Source: Blasia pusilla
Lineage: Eukaryota; Marchantiophyta; Marchantiopsida; Blasiales
Direction of reading: 5' to 3'
DNA length: 64,000 bases
NCBI GenBank assembly: GCA_050084515.1
Contig: CM114273.1
Span: forward strand, 32,054,001-32,118,000
Numbering within the stretch: position 1 is the stretch's first letter; every line of letters begins with the position of its first letter. The notes under the pieces were generated by a model that was not told where the DNA came from, did no database searches, and worked only from the letters and a program-made list of their open reading frames with translations. The translations under genes and the position numbers were made by a program. Positions 21,167 through 31,122 of the stretch are shown piece after piece.

Positions 21167-22225
21167 TCCGTTGTCCACCCTAGGTTGCCATTGCCGTCGT
21201 TACGGAGTGGAGGGTCTTCCACAACGTTCGTTGATTCTCGGACTTGCGTCGCCATCACGTACTTTGTTTTGGCCGCCACCATCATCAACCTGTGATGGCA
21301 TATGACCTCTTGTTATAGTGTTTGAGTTTTGATTTCCTGCTGCTATGTTGTGATTGGTAGTCGCTCAACGATGATCGGGTACCGTGCCGCGACACCCGTA
21401 GCCGCAATGCGCCGCCGATTGCCGCCCGTGCGCTTCGTGGCGACCTTTGCACCGTCTTGATCACGGAGCCGCCCGGCATTGTGGAGCGAGTGTGGGTTTA
21501 TTGTTGATTTAGGAGGGTATCTTGCCGAGTGCCGCATCCCATCATCGAGGGCCGTCGTTCAGAGCCGTTCGTGCGCAACGCCGCACCGTTTCGCTGGAAC
21601 TGCACCGTCTATCGAGGAGATTTGAGCAAGGTCAGTATGGGAGGAGTATGACTTGCTGATTGGAGGAGTTGTCTCCACGACTGAGTTGGGGTCGAGATTC
21701 GCAATTGCTGAGGAGCGACATCGACATGTGTTCAGGTTACCCATTATGGTCCTTTACCCTGCACGTGTGAGGGATTCTGGGATTTTGGTAGTTTATTTGG
21801 GGATATTGGGTGTGTGGATGTTGAGAGCATCATTTATGTATGTGATTTAGGGGACATAGACCTGTGTGGGGTGTCCGGAGTTGAGGGTAGGTTGTCGATG
21901 AGATGATAGCCTGGTCGATTTGCCGCACCTCGCCGCTTATTGCCGCACGTTACATATCTCGGGGAGGGAGAGTGTAGATCGAGTGCCGCATGTTTGGGAT
22001 GAGTGATTGAGGGATTACTCGCGAGGCAAGAGTGATCGGGTGAGAAAGGCACGAGGGTCATCACGGCATCCGTTCGAGACTTTGAGAGGCGAGATGATGA
22101 ACCCGAGAGTAGCTCTAGAGGTTTTACGCAGAGTGGCGTGAGGTTCCGAGGGTCTTCACTTCAGGGACATCTTGACCTCCTTCTGTGTCATCGTCAGACG
22201 AGGGGGAGGGTGTAGAGGAATTTGA
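21167..22225 (+). other. G2b untranslated leader
   Basis: About 1.06 kb without a coherent frame, matching the G2a leader (complement of about 42,100-43,120) by long shared blocks such as GGAGGGTCTTCCA and TTTGGCCGCCACC. It precedes Gag. It contains many CCG/GCCGCA motifs. No tRNA primer-binding site of the common initiator-Met type is visible near its start. Confidence 0.6.
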
Positions 22226-22375
22226 GAGCACATCGCCATACATTGTGAGTGGTCTTACCAGATAGGACCACTCATAATGTATGGCGATGTGCTCACAAAC
22301 TCCTCACTCCACGGTCCTACCACTCACTGGTAGGACCACGTACATTTGTGAGCACATCGCCATACATTGTGGGTG
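22226..22375. repeat. Inverted repeat cluster at G2b Gag start
   Basis: A 29-bp arm (22,226-22,254, GAGCACATCGCCATACATTG...) is repeated inverted at 22,266-22,294 with one mismatch across an 11-nt loop. It then appears again in direct orientation at about 22,351-22,370. Between them lies a second stem, GGTCCTACCA / TGGTAGGACC. G2a has only a single copy of this block (about 42,020-42,055), so the triplication is specific to G2b. Confidence 0.75.
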
Positions 22376-23641
22376 GGCGTACGAGATGGACAACCGGGGT
22401 AGAGAACCGCGTAGGTTTTCAGGTGCAGTAGGTATGATTGAGTTGCACGATTTCATAGCAGAGTTTAGGAGTTGGTGCGACTCCCAACACGCCAGAACTC
22501 TAGAGAGTTCAACCCATTTACAGCATGGAATGGTATGTTCCAGCATTTAGAGGGGGCACCCATGGATGATAACCATGAGTTTTCCCACAGATATGCCCAG
22601 GAGATTGAGGCATGGCGACTCTACTACGACCCACACTATGTGTCATGGACGGAGCCATTCCCAGATGAGGAGGAGGAGTCAGGAGAGGCTACTTCCTCTT
22701 CCACTAGTGATGTTTTAGGAGGGGTCACTCGCACTGGAGCAGTTGCACCGTCTAGTCGGGTTCATCCCAGGTTCAACCCCGTGGTTGAGTTCTTTGCTGA
22801 GTTGAGGGCGAGCTACCAAGGGGTACGGACGGAAAAGTTGCGGAGCATCCACAACTTCTAGAGGCGCCTAGGTGAGAGTTTACATGAGGCTTACACTCGC
22901 TTGCGCCGGTTGATCAACGTCACTCAGGGGGTGATAGAGGCTCAGGCTATCCAGTCATTGTACGCGATGCTGGACCAGACCCTACGGCCATGGGTGCGCG
23001 AAGGGGTGCTTCTTATGAACACCTCCCCCACGTTGAGAGATGTTTTTAGAACCGCCGAGAACATTGAGCGCAACATGGCAGAGGAGAGTGAAGCCACCAC
23101 GGGTTCTGGGCGAGAGCAGTCGCGATTTTCTGCACCACCTGTGCAGCAACATGGACTGCGAGATAGGTTGACTGTGGCACCACGAGCTCAGGGAGGATAC
23201 CGGGAGGCTGTGCCACAGAGACCTGCGCCTTCATATGCGGCTCAACAGCAGCCGCCTACTATTACTTGTTAGTCATGTGGTGGAGCCCATCATCAGCGCC
23301 ATTGCACTCGTCAGGGTCATGGACGTATGCCTCAGCATGGAGGAGGAGATGGTGCTGCACCAAGAGGTTATCAGTGTGACTATTGTCAGAAGTATGGTCA
23401 TACACGCGCAAGGTGTTTCAGTTTACATCTTGAGTTATGTTTGGACCGAGGGCCAGAGAGGGCATCAGAGCGAGTAGCCGGTCCGGGTAGGCCTAGAGAT
23501 CGTGCACCAGGTGGTCCCGTTGGGGGACAAGGATTTGGAGTTGCCCGACAGGATGGTGGACCTGCCCGTGGAGGAGGTAGAGTACCACCACCTAGACGTG
23601 CCGAGGGAGACGCCGGATGTGAGGTTGGGATGGCTGCTTAG
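22281..23641 (+). pseudogene. G2b Gag polyprotein with zinc knuckle (frameshifted)
   Basis: This is the capsid/nucleocapsid precursor. Blocks: PRRFSGAVGMIELHDFIAEF (about 22,410), MFQHLEGAPMDDNHEFSHRY (about 22,535), an acidic linker (EPFPDEEEESGEATSS), FNPVVEFFAELRASYQGVR (about 22,770), RRLGESLHEAYTRLRRLINV (about 22,865) and VLLMNTSPTLRDVFRTAEN (about 23,010). The zinc knuckle CDYCQKYGHTRARC (23,377-23,418) has the intact C-x2-C-x4-H-x4-C. Frameshifts at about 22,490 and 23,270 and a stop at 22,859 break it. A low-complexity linker follows to about 24,290. Confidence 0.8.
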
Positions 23642-24294
23642 ATACAACAACTACAAGAATAGATTGCCGCTATTGCATTGAGGTTACCCGATGCTGGATC
23701 AGTGGCATCGACATCAGATGGAGTAGCTAGAGATCTGGAGGATCCTGGTTGGATGTGCAAGGTTGCCCAAATGGAGGCCGCCGCAGTTGTGACGCGTGGA
23801 GCAGCCGCGGAGTTGGATCCACAGCGAGGGAAAGCCAGAAAACAGACTAGGCTTCCTCAATCTTTCACGTTGTCCGAAGCGATGAGGACCCCATCGATGG
23901 GTCCTCATCAAAGTTCCTTGAGAGTTGGTGATGTTGTTGGTGTGCACGCACGGAGGGCGATGGGAGAAGCGGGTGCGACGACTCCTATTGTTGATGCTCA
24001 GGAGGGGCATGTGTCGAGCACATTGTTGGGGGCGGCCACCGTTGTGTACCGTACTCCTTTATTTTCTGCTTCCGATGTTATGACGTTGGGGGGTACGTCC
24101 GCCGAGGCTTTCCGGCTGGCCGCGTCGCTATGTTAGCGCGGAGTTGGAGTTCCTGCATCATGTTCAGAGATGATTGGAGAGGAAGTGATGGATCTGCCCT
24201 TGGAGCGGATGCTCGGACCGTCCACGTCAGATTCATGGCAGGCTGCGCCTGCTAGAATGGCGGAGATGCCCGCTAGACCCGCGATAGAGCGTGC

Positions 24295-24770
24295 CATGGC
24301 TTCTCATGGTGTTGTGTTGCTGGATAACCGAGGAGAGGTCTTCCAGTTGGTGAGTCCTGGAGGTAGAGCTTTTAGTCCAGCAGCGTCTTGTTGATTCGTG
24401 GAGCGCAACCCCTGATGTTGGGGAAAGCGTCATTCAGAGGATTGGGCTTGACGAGAGCCGATGTGGAGAGTTGTCCATTCCGGATACATACATCCTTGGA
24501 TGGAGTGAGAACCACACAGTAAATCACCCAACAAGAGTTCGTGGTGAGGATTCGCCCGGGACATCCTACAGATGAGTCCATGGTGCGTGCCAAGGCGATA
24601 GTGGCTGATGCAGAGTCCTACGACGTCTTGGTTGGTGGAGCAGTGTTATATCATATGGGGTTTTCCCTGGATTCCGGGAGGAGAGTCGGGTCCTCTGACC
24701 AGGATGGCGAGAAGGTGATGGGCGCCTTAGCTCATTACCCATTCGATTCACAGGTGCAGTGATCGAGCAA
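24295..24770 (+). pseudogene. G2b protease region
   Basis: This matches the G2a and G3 protease blocks: MASHGVVLLDNRGEVFQLVSP, then a one-base shift in the active-site region (about 24,375-24,420, where the relatives read RVLLDSGAQPLMLGK), RLTRADVE-like text, and EFVVRIRPGHPTDESM, SYDVLVGGAVLYHMGFSLDS. The frameshift at the active-site Asp inactivates this copy. The homologous block SYDVLVGGA is strongly conserved in all four elements and separates protease from methyltransferase. Confidence 0.7.
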
Positions 24771-25029
24771 CGGCCAGGAGAGATGACGACCTTAGCAGCA
24801 TTTAGCAGTGCCATCACTTGGCCTAGTGATTCGATTGAGGGACATATCCATGCAGAGGATACTCCCGTTCTTGACATTTCTATGGAGAGGAGTGTTATGG
24901 TAGCGCATCGGAGGAGAGGTGCCCGAGGAGCCGACGATTGGCATATGAGCAAAGTGCATCGCGTGGAGCGAAGCGTTTGCACCAAAGCGTGACGGGTCTG
25001 AGGAACCCGAGGTAGCAGGGAGTGCTACG

Positions 25030-26030
25030 ATGACACCCTTGGATACCACACCCATTGTGTGGTGTATCCCGGGGGAGGGTATTCGAGTGTTAGATCTCTT
25101 TGGAGGGATTATCACTGGGTTAGTTGTTGTTTTGCAGGCAGGATTACGAGTACAACAACACCTGTATGTGGAGAGTGATGATGTTACAAGGCGCGTCTCA
25201 CTACAACATGTGGCGCAGTTACGCCTACGTTTTCCCGCCTTATTGTTTGCGTCCGCAGTACATGGGTACTAGAGTTCCCTACCGAGGGATATTTTGTTGT
25301 TGGGGGCGCAGGACTTAGAGCGGGTAGGGACCATTGATTTGGTCATTGCCAATTGGCCATGTCAGGGCCAATCAAGTGCTGGACGAGGCAGCGGGTTGGT
25401 TGACACTCGGTCTAGGTTATTTTGGGAGATGTTGAGGGTCTTACGGCAGTTGCAGGAGCACCAGTCTCGTTCTCCAGCCTACATTCTAGAGAATGTGCTG
25501 ATCTTAGGAGACTCTAGGTCACGAGTGGTGACGAGTGCTCATCAGGTGCTTGCATGGATTGGCCCAGCAGTGTTCTTGGATGCGGCAAGTGTAGGTTCTA
25601 GAGCCCATCACCCGCATCTATGGTGGACCAACTTGGTGCCCCATGCGGTGTTACGGAGGGCGTATGCGAGAGTGGAGCGCCCATCCCATTTTTTAGTGGG
25701 TTCCATTCTAGATCCAAGTCGTCGATCACAGGCAGTGAGGCACGATGATCGACCACCGTTGACTGTGGTCAACGCGGGCAGCCTTGCCCACATTTGTGAG
25801 TTTTCTCGCTTCCTATGCATACAAGGAGGCCGGTCTTGGCTTGGTTTGGGATGACCAGGTTCAGCGGTTGGTGGAGCCCAACGCCGATGAGAGAAAGCGA
25901 GCGATGGGATTTCCCACAAGAGTGACGGCAGTACCGTAAGTGTCAGAGGCATCACGACGCCATGTCTTGGGTCAGGCGATGGACCTGAACTGCTTGACAT
26001 GGATCCTCAGCTTGGGAGTGATTGAGCAGC
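25030..26030 (+). pseudogene. G2b DRM/DNMT3-type cytosine methyltransferase domain
   Basis: This is a retroelement-borne DNA (cytosine-5) methyltransferase domain. Motif I is GIRVLDLFGGIITGLVVVLQ (25,078-25,137), which binds SAM. Motif II follows as HLYVESDDV. Motif IV is DLVIANWPCQGQSSAGRG with catalytic Cys (25,337-25,390), followed by DTRSRLFWEMLRVLR. Motif VI is AYILENVLILGDS, motif VIII is SVGSRAHHPHLWWTNL, and motifs IX-X are EPNADERKRAMGFPTR and SRRHVLGQAMDLNCLTWIL. The order and the RLFWEMLRVL and AHRPRLWWTNL signatures resemble DNMT3/DRM enzymes (RLFFEFYRLL, AHRARYFWGNL). Breaks: stop at 25,270, a frameshift near 25,770, stop at about 25,939. Target-recognition residues lie between VIII and IX. 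Confidence 0.88.
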
Positions 26031-26339
26031 GTCGTATGAGATCGCGACAGATCACAGCAGTTGCATTGGTGAACCCCATGCCTACCGAGACGGTGGAGGC
26101 AGTGGCTGGGGGCGAGACCCGAGGAGATCTACGCACCAGGGGAGATCGGAAGAGACACCCTTGAACTTCTTGGGATGTTTTGCAGGTACGCCAAGAGATG
26201 ATAGCCACAACATCGAGCGTGGTTTCGGGCAGTGCATGTGGAGGAGATCATAGTTTGCAGTTCGCTGCAGAAGAGCAGCCGAGCGTTGTTGTTCGAGACG
26301 GGGTTGCATCATAGCAACCACCAATACCCGCGCGAGAGA

Positions 26340-27310
26340 GCCCTACTGTAGTCACGATGGAGACTTGGGAGCCACATATGGGCCCTAAGGTGAAAGGAGG
26401 AGAGCGGCGCCGGATACATCAGTTCCTCACGAGTTATAGGAGTTGCTTTGCGTTTAGCATGGAGGATTTGGGTACGCTGAAGGGACCGGGGATCCGCATT
26501 GAGTTTTCGAGTGATACGCCGATCTTTCGACGACCTTACAGGTACAATGATATGGAGAGGGCTCTGATTCAAAGTAGGAGCCAGGACTTGGTCAGATCGG
26601 GACTAGTAGAGATGTCGCATTGGGAGTATGCATCTGCCACTGTCATGCTCGCCAAGAAGGATGTGCATGGCAACTGGACGGATAAGCGGATGTGTGGGGA
26701 TTACCGACCTATCAATCGGCAGACGAAGTCCGATAGGTATGCCATGCCCACCTTTGAGGAGATCTTTGATGCGATTGGTCACGCAAAGGTCTTCAATTCA
26801 TTGTATTATTGAGCCGGATACCATCAGTTGCCTATCACATTGGAGGACAGGCAGAAGACGACATTTTGGGGCATCGAACTTCATGGGAAGGATTGTTTGT
26901 ATCAGTGGCGGTTCTTACCATTCGGGTTAAAGAATGCCCTGGCTTAGTTTCAGAGGGTTATGGATAGGATCTTGGCTCGTCTGGATTTTGCTAGGTGTTA
27001 TATTGATGACATCGTAGTCTTTAGCGCCACGGTTGAGGAGCATGAGCGACATCTAGAGGAGCTATTTCGACGATTGCAATTACATGGGCTGAAGCTACAT
27101 CTAGGCAAGTGCAAGTTCTTTTATGACCAGATTGAGTACTCGGGTCATACGATATACCCCGGAGGCCTTGGTGTTTAGCAAACGAAGGTAGAGGCTATCT
27201 CACGCATTCCACGCCCTACAGATGTGAGCCGTGTTCGCGCATTCATGGGATTGGCGAACTTCTATCGGCGATACGTCAAGGGATTTAATTTGATTGCGGC
27301 CACCGAATCT
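26340..27310 (+). pseudogene. G2b reverse transcriptase (Ty3-gypsy type)
   Basis: The RT starts METWEPHMGPKVKGGERRR and reads TPIFRRPYRYNDMERALIQS, KRMCGDYRPINRQTKSDRYA, MPTFEEIFDAIGHAKVFNS (motif A region, where the catalytic Asp of the usual FSxLDL is altered to FNSLYY followed by a stop at 26,811), YHQLPITLEDRQKTTF, LPFGLKNAL, then the intact catalytic CYIDDIVVFSATVEEH (26,998-27,040). The connection block DVSRVRAFMGLANFYRRYVK (27,222-27,280) is typical of Ty3-gypsy. Stops at 26,811, 26,946 and 27,177 inactivate it. Confidence 0.88.
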
Positions 27311-27329
27311 TGACCAAGGTGGATCATGA

Positions 27330-27800
27330 GTGGCACTGGGGATGAGCAGGAGCGAGCATTTCGATTGCTCAGGACAAAGTTGGACGTCTGCGCCCATCTT
27401 AAGGAGACCGATCAGGGGGCGTCCTTTCCAGTTGCACACATATTGGAGCATGTTGGGGCTTGGAGCGGTGCTCACTCAGCATGATGATGAGGGTAGAGAG
27501 TTCATGGTGGCTTACGCTAGCTGCTCGAACAACACTACAGAGGCAAAGTACAACTCGTATGAGGGTGAGTGCTTGGCTGCGGTGTGGGCTGTCGCGCATT
27601 TCAGGTGTTACTTATTCGGCAACCCCTTTACCATCATCACTGAAGTGGTTGATGGAGTCCGACAAGCTTACAGGGAAGCATGCGAGATGGGCTCTGTTGT
27701 TGGAGGAGTATGATTTTCAAGTGGTACATAGACCTGGGACGCTCAACCAAGATGCAAATGGGTTGAGTCGTAACCCATGCCCGAGTCAGCGAGATGCGAC
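27330..27800 (+). pseudogene. G2b RNase H domain and connection
   Basis: The domain reads FQLHTYWSMLGLGAVLTQHD, where the expected Asp of the DWS motif is Tyr, then EFMVAYASCSNN, the Glu-containing NSYEGECLAAVWAVAHFR (intact E), and after a frameshift near 27,650 KLTGKHARWALLLEEYDFQ, VVHRPGTLNQDANGLSRNP. RNase H removes the RNA template during cDNA synthesis. The lost first Asp and the shift make it inactive. Confidence 0.82.
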
Positions 27801-27999
27801 TGGAGCTCGATGGCATGGAGAGAGTGATGAGGAGTCGGTGCCAGGATGGCACGCGTCAGCCTATTTAGGCATGTTGGCTATGGAAAGCCAGAGTGTGGAG
27901 ACTTCGATGGCGAGGTCTAGTGGAGAGTCCTTGGATCCCGAGGCCAGTGAGGAGACGACAAGTGGTAGAGATATTCATGATGATGGAGTAGTCTTGGAG

Positions 28000-29265
28000 T
28001 ACCTTTGTACTGGCAACGTTGCAAGCACCGTGGATGTTAGAGAGCGGGATCAGATCCTACAGTTGGCCAGACGGTTCCGTTGGGTGGGGACACGTGTTTT
28101 GAGGGTTTGGGAGGATGGCAGAGTACGCATAGTGCCGCATCCTTCGCAGAGAGCACGACTAGTGCAGCACGCCCATGAGGAGTTGGGTCACTTTGGGGTG
28201 AAGCGAACGTACACCTTGCTCCAGATTCAGTATTGGTGGCGAGGCATGCAGACTGACATTCAGCAGTTTGTTGCCAGGTGCATGGTGTGTGATCGGGTCC
28301 GAGCATCGTTCAATGCTCCGTCTCCACAGTTGCATCCATTACCGATCATGGGCTTAGGGTATAGATGGAGTTTGGATTTTGCAGGACCTTTGCCTTTGAC
28401 GTAGCGTCACAATCGTTATGTGTTGGTGATGATCGAGCACTTCTCGAAGTGGATCGAGTTGGTTGCATTGCCTGACAAAGTGAGTGAGGGGGTAGCTTAT
28501 GCCTTTATTGAGAGAGTGCTGAGTCATTATGGCGCACCGGTTGAGATGTTGACAGACCAGGGTATCGAGTTTCGTGGTGAGTTTCAAGCCTTGTGTGTCA
28601 TGCGGTGGTCGTGCGCTGATCGACCACCGCACGACTTCGCGAGATCATCCCGAGGCGGATGGATTAGCTTAGAGAGTTGTGCAGACGGTGAAGAGGGGTT
28701 TATGCAAGTATGGCTTGTAGAGAGGTCACCTAGGAGATTGGGACCTCCAGCTGCCATGGTTGGCGATGGGATACAAATTCAGCAGGCATGCATCCTTAGC
28801 GTCTTTTTCACCGTACTTGCTACTTTATGGCCGAGAGCAAGATTTACCTATGGCCATTTGTCGAGATGCTGGTGAGGTGCTGGACCTTGATGACCCAGAT
28901 GTATGGGTGCGAGCATGTTCTCAGAGGGTTGAGTTATTTCGGAGAGTGATGCCCATGGCGTTCGAGAACTTGGCAATTGCGCAACAACGAGTTATGTTGA
29001 GGTATGCGACTATTCGGGGTGGTGGTTATCAACCAACTATCCGGAGGTTTCATCAGGGAGATTATGTCTACTTGGAGCAGACGGCACCGACGACGTTGGA
29101 TGTGACTGCAGGGCGCACTATCCTGAGAGTGCGTGACGTTTTGCCATCCGGTGTTCTCTTGCTAGAGGGACGCGATGGTATGGTATGGAAGGACCATATG
29201 CGTAATTTTGCACCATGTCACCTTCCTAACATTGTTGGTAAAGTGGATCCGAGCTTAGCATTAGT
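28000..29265 (+). pseudogene. G2b integrase (HHCC zinc finger, DDE core, C-terminal module)
   Basis: The zinc finger reads HAHEELGHFGVKRTYTLL ... VARCMVCDRVRAS (28,168-28,310), intact HHCC. The core has the first Asp in RWSLDFAGPLPLT (28,366) followed by a stop at 28,402, then RYVLVMIEHFSKWIEL, the second Asp in VEMLTDQGIEFRGEF (28,540-28,585), and the Glu block DHPEADG-like near 28,650 in a shifted frame. The C-terminal part has RRFHQGDYVYLEQTAP and GVLLLEGRDGMVWKDHM (29,045-29,210), like the GPY/F module of gypsy integrases. It is a DDE integrase; no tyrosine recombinase is present. The 4-bp target duplications are attributed to it. Confidence 0.87.
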
Positions 29266-29270
29266 TCCTG

Positions 29271-29422
29271 CAGGCTTGCGTTGTATGTTGTGTGGTTCTG
29301 CCCGTGGTGCGGCCACGATGCTAGTCTATGATGTTTGTTCGAGAGGTTGGCATATGGCATGTCTGACGCCACCTCTCACTAGGGTTCCTCGAGGACGATG
29401 GCTCTGTCCTAGATGTACATAG
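29271..29422 (+). pseudogene. PHD finger at the integrase C-terminus of G2b
   Basis: The end of the polyprotein reads GLRCMLCGSARGAATMLVYD then VCSRGWHMACLTPPLTRV, PRGRWLCPRCT and stop at 29,420-29,422. This is the PHD pattern C-x2-C ... C-x4-H-x2-C-L-x-P-P-L-x3-P-x-G-x-W-x-C-x2-C. The third zinc ligand (LLCD in canonical fingers) is Tyr here (TGT to TAT); G3 retains Cys at that place (VCDRCSRGWHMMCLTP). PHD fingers commonly read histone H3 tail methylation. By position it replaces the chromodomain of chromoviruses, so a targeting role is inferred. Confidence 0.85.
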
Positions 29423-29595
29423 AGGAGATACTAGGTAGGTTTCGATCCCGACTTTTTCTCTGACATGGATGACAGGAAGGCGACTAACGATGGGGCCACA
29501 TGAGCACCCGACCTTCTTGCTCTTAGCGTCCGAGAGATGTATGTCATGGTAGGTAGGGATAGATGGCTATCTGGAGTTAGAGGGACCTAACCACT

Positions 29596-29609
29596 AGCTA
29601 GGGGGGCAA
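29596..29609 (+). promoter_or_regulatory. G2b polypurine tract
   Basis: AGCTAGGGGGGCAA directly precedes the A repeat, sharing CTAGGGGGGC with G1. It lies about 180 bp after the PHD stop codon. Confidence 0.68.
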
Positions 29610-29610
29610 T

Positions 29611-29735
29611 TGGAGATATTTGGTACTTCTTGTCTCGTTGTTTGGATGCCATGAGTTAGCATAGGATCGTGCGTGTTTGTGTGTGTGTTCGGTGATAGCG
29701 ATGTATGTTGTGTAGCGATGTGTATGCGCACGACA
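29611..29735 (+). repeat. G2b internal repeat A (first copy)
   Basis: 125 bp starting TGGAGATATTTGGTACTTC and ending TATGCGCACGACA, matching 39,955-40,079 almost exactly (same length). It is joined through AC to the B copy that begins TATCACGTCCTTTAGG. Confidence 0.85.
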
Positions 29736-29737
29736 AC

Positions 29738-30225
29738 TATCACGTCCTTTAGGATAGATCGGTGAGATGTAGTAGAGCGTCTTCAAGAGTAGTGGAGGAC
29801 AGGCCTAGGAGGTCGAGGATGACCTACTGAGGCCCCAAGAAACCTGAGAGAGCAGGTTTCCCTTTCGTTTTGGCTCATTTGGAGCCATATTGAGGAACTT
29901 ACTATTTTAGGTAACTACCATTTTGAGCATATGATCGACTTTCTATTTTTTGTAAGTGGCCTTTGACCTCCTACATCAGGTCAAGAGCCAAGAAGGTGAC
30001 TTGGGAGAAAAGGTTACCATGGAGAGAGTTTGGGAGAGGGGAGGGATATATATCCCAAGGAGAGAGAGCTTGAGAGCTCATTCTCTCTTTGTTGAACCTC
30101 TTGGCATGAGGCCGCGGAGCTTTGGTCCCTTGCCTTGTGAGTGTAACCCAAGCCTCTCATTAGGAGAGTGGGTTTTGTTCGACATGAGAGAGAGTGAACA
30201 CCTTTGAGAGCTATGGTGTGAGATT
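29738..30225 (+). repeat. G2b 3' repeat B, left part (split by G3)
   Basis: This is the family 2 B repeat from its start to GGTGTGAGATT, where G3 begins. The remaining ~30 bp (GTGTAGAGAGAG...TTACTTTACA) are at 39,924-39,953. A palindromic TATA region GGGATATATATCCC lies at 30,043-30,056 and may be the promoter. Relatives: 43,875-44,381 (complete, minus strand) and 19,901-20,287 (partial). Confidence 0.85.
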
Positions 30226-30330
30226 TGTCGTGCGAATCCACATCGTCATACAACATACATCGCTGACATACCATATGCACATACATACATAACATAGACG
30301 AGAGTATCCACAAACGCAAGTGTACCCCAA
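30226..30330 (-). repeat. G3 terminal repeat A (second copy)
   Basis: 105 bp reading on the minus strand TTGGGGTACACTTGCGTTTG ... GGATTCGCACGACA. It nearly duplicates 30,698-30,802. Its end resembles the family 1 and 2 termini (CGATGT...CGCACGACA). Confidence 0.85.
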
Positions 30331-30694
30331 CTGAAATCCGTGAAAGACCTACTGTCATAAAACACGTTTACAATCACATACAATCGAGCCAAACCCACTC
30401 CACGATGGGAGAATCTAGGTCGAAGCTTACGGGAAACACCATAGCCAAAAGCTCTACTCACTACCAAGGCTAACTCCCAACGCATAAAGGCTCAACTCAA
30501 AGAATCGATCGTTCTTTGAGGGCAAGCCACCTTATATCCTCCAACCTAAGAGCGGGCCCTCAGGAAAGTCACCCCAAGTGAGTAACCCCCAACCCTATGT
30601 ATGGGCATCTCTACCAAGCCACTACGGTCCTACATAAGGAATGGCCTCTACCAAAGACACCATACTCTACGACATAATCCGTATGGTCATGACA
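30331..30694 (-). repeat. G3 3' repeat B
   Basis: 364 bp matching the 5' B copy (39,552-39,919) with few differences. It starts TGTCATGACCATACGG and ends GGTCTTTCACGGATTTCAG on the minus strand. A hairpin CTCAAAGAA / TTCTTTGAG is at 30,496-30,520 and a TATAAGG box is close by. The two B copies differ at a handful of positions and small indels. Confidence 0.87.
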
Positions 30695-30697
30695 AAT

Positions 30698-30802
30698 TGT
30701 CGTCGAATCCACATCGTCATACAACATACATCGCTGACATACCATACGCACATACATACATAACATAGATGAGAGTATCCACAAACGCAAGTGTACCCCA
30801 AC
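30698..30802 (-). repeat. G3 internal repeat A (first copy)
   Basis: Same sequence as the terminal A copy apart from small changes (ends TTCGACGACA instead of TTCGCACGACA). It is preceded on the minus strand by the polypurine tract and followed after 3 nt by TGTCATGACC of the B copy. Confidence 0.84.
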
Positions 30803-30815
30803 TCGCCCCCCTAAC
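30803..30815 (-). promoter_or_regulatory. G3 polypurine tract
   Basis: GTTAGGGGGGCGAG on the minus strand, directly before the A repeat, the same arrangement as in G1 and G2b. Confidence 0.68.
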
Positions 30816-30975
30816 TGGCGGTTAGGTCCCTCTAACTCCCAGGTAGCCCTATACATCTACTACATGCTATACACCTTCTTGGGTGCCCGAATCAGAAGGC
30901 CGGGTGCTAGGTTGCCCCATCGTTAGTCGCACATCTGTAATCCATATCATGCAAAGATCAAGTCATCTACCTCTC

Positions 30976-31122
30976 CTAAGTACATCGAGGACAAACCCAC
31001 CTTCCAGTAGGAACAACATCCAAATGTGGAGTCAAACACATCATGTGCCAACCCCTAGAACACCGATCACACACCAACATACGGGTGCGTTGTGAGACCC
31101 ACACAACATGCACCTCAAGCTA
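30976..31122 (-). pseudogene. PHD finger at the integrase C-terminus of G3
   Basis: The minus strand reads SLRCMLCGSHNAPV, then after a 1-nt shift LVCDRCSRGWHMMCLTPHLD, VVPTGRWVCPRCT and stop (30,976-30,978). All eight zinc-ligand positions of a PHD finger (C4-H-C3) are present if the shift is ignored. Conservation of the finger between families 2 and 3 argues that it was under selection in the active elements. Confidence 0.84.

Noticed and set aside
20653-21305. Plus-strand frames opposite the methyltransferase fragment
   Set aside because: Antisense shadows; the same peptides appear opposite every methyltransferase copy.
28600-28625. 10-bp inverted repeat GCGGTGGTCG / CGACCACCGC in integrase
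   Set aside because: It falls in conserved coding sequence of the DDE core and is probably coincidental.
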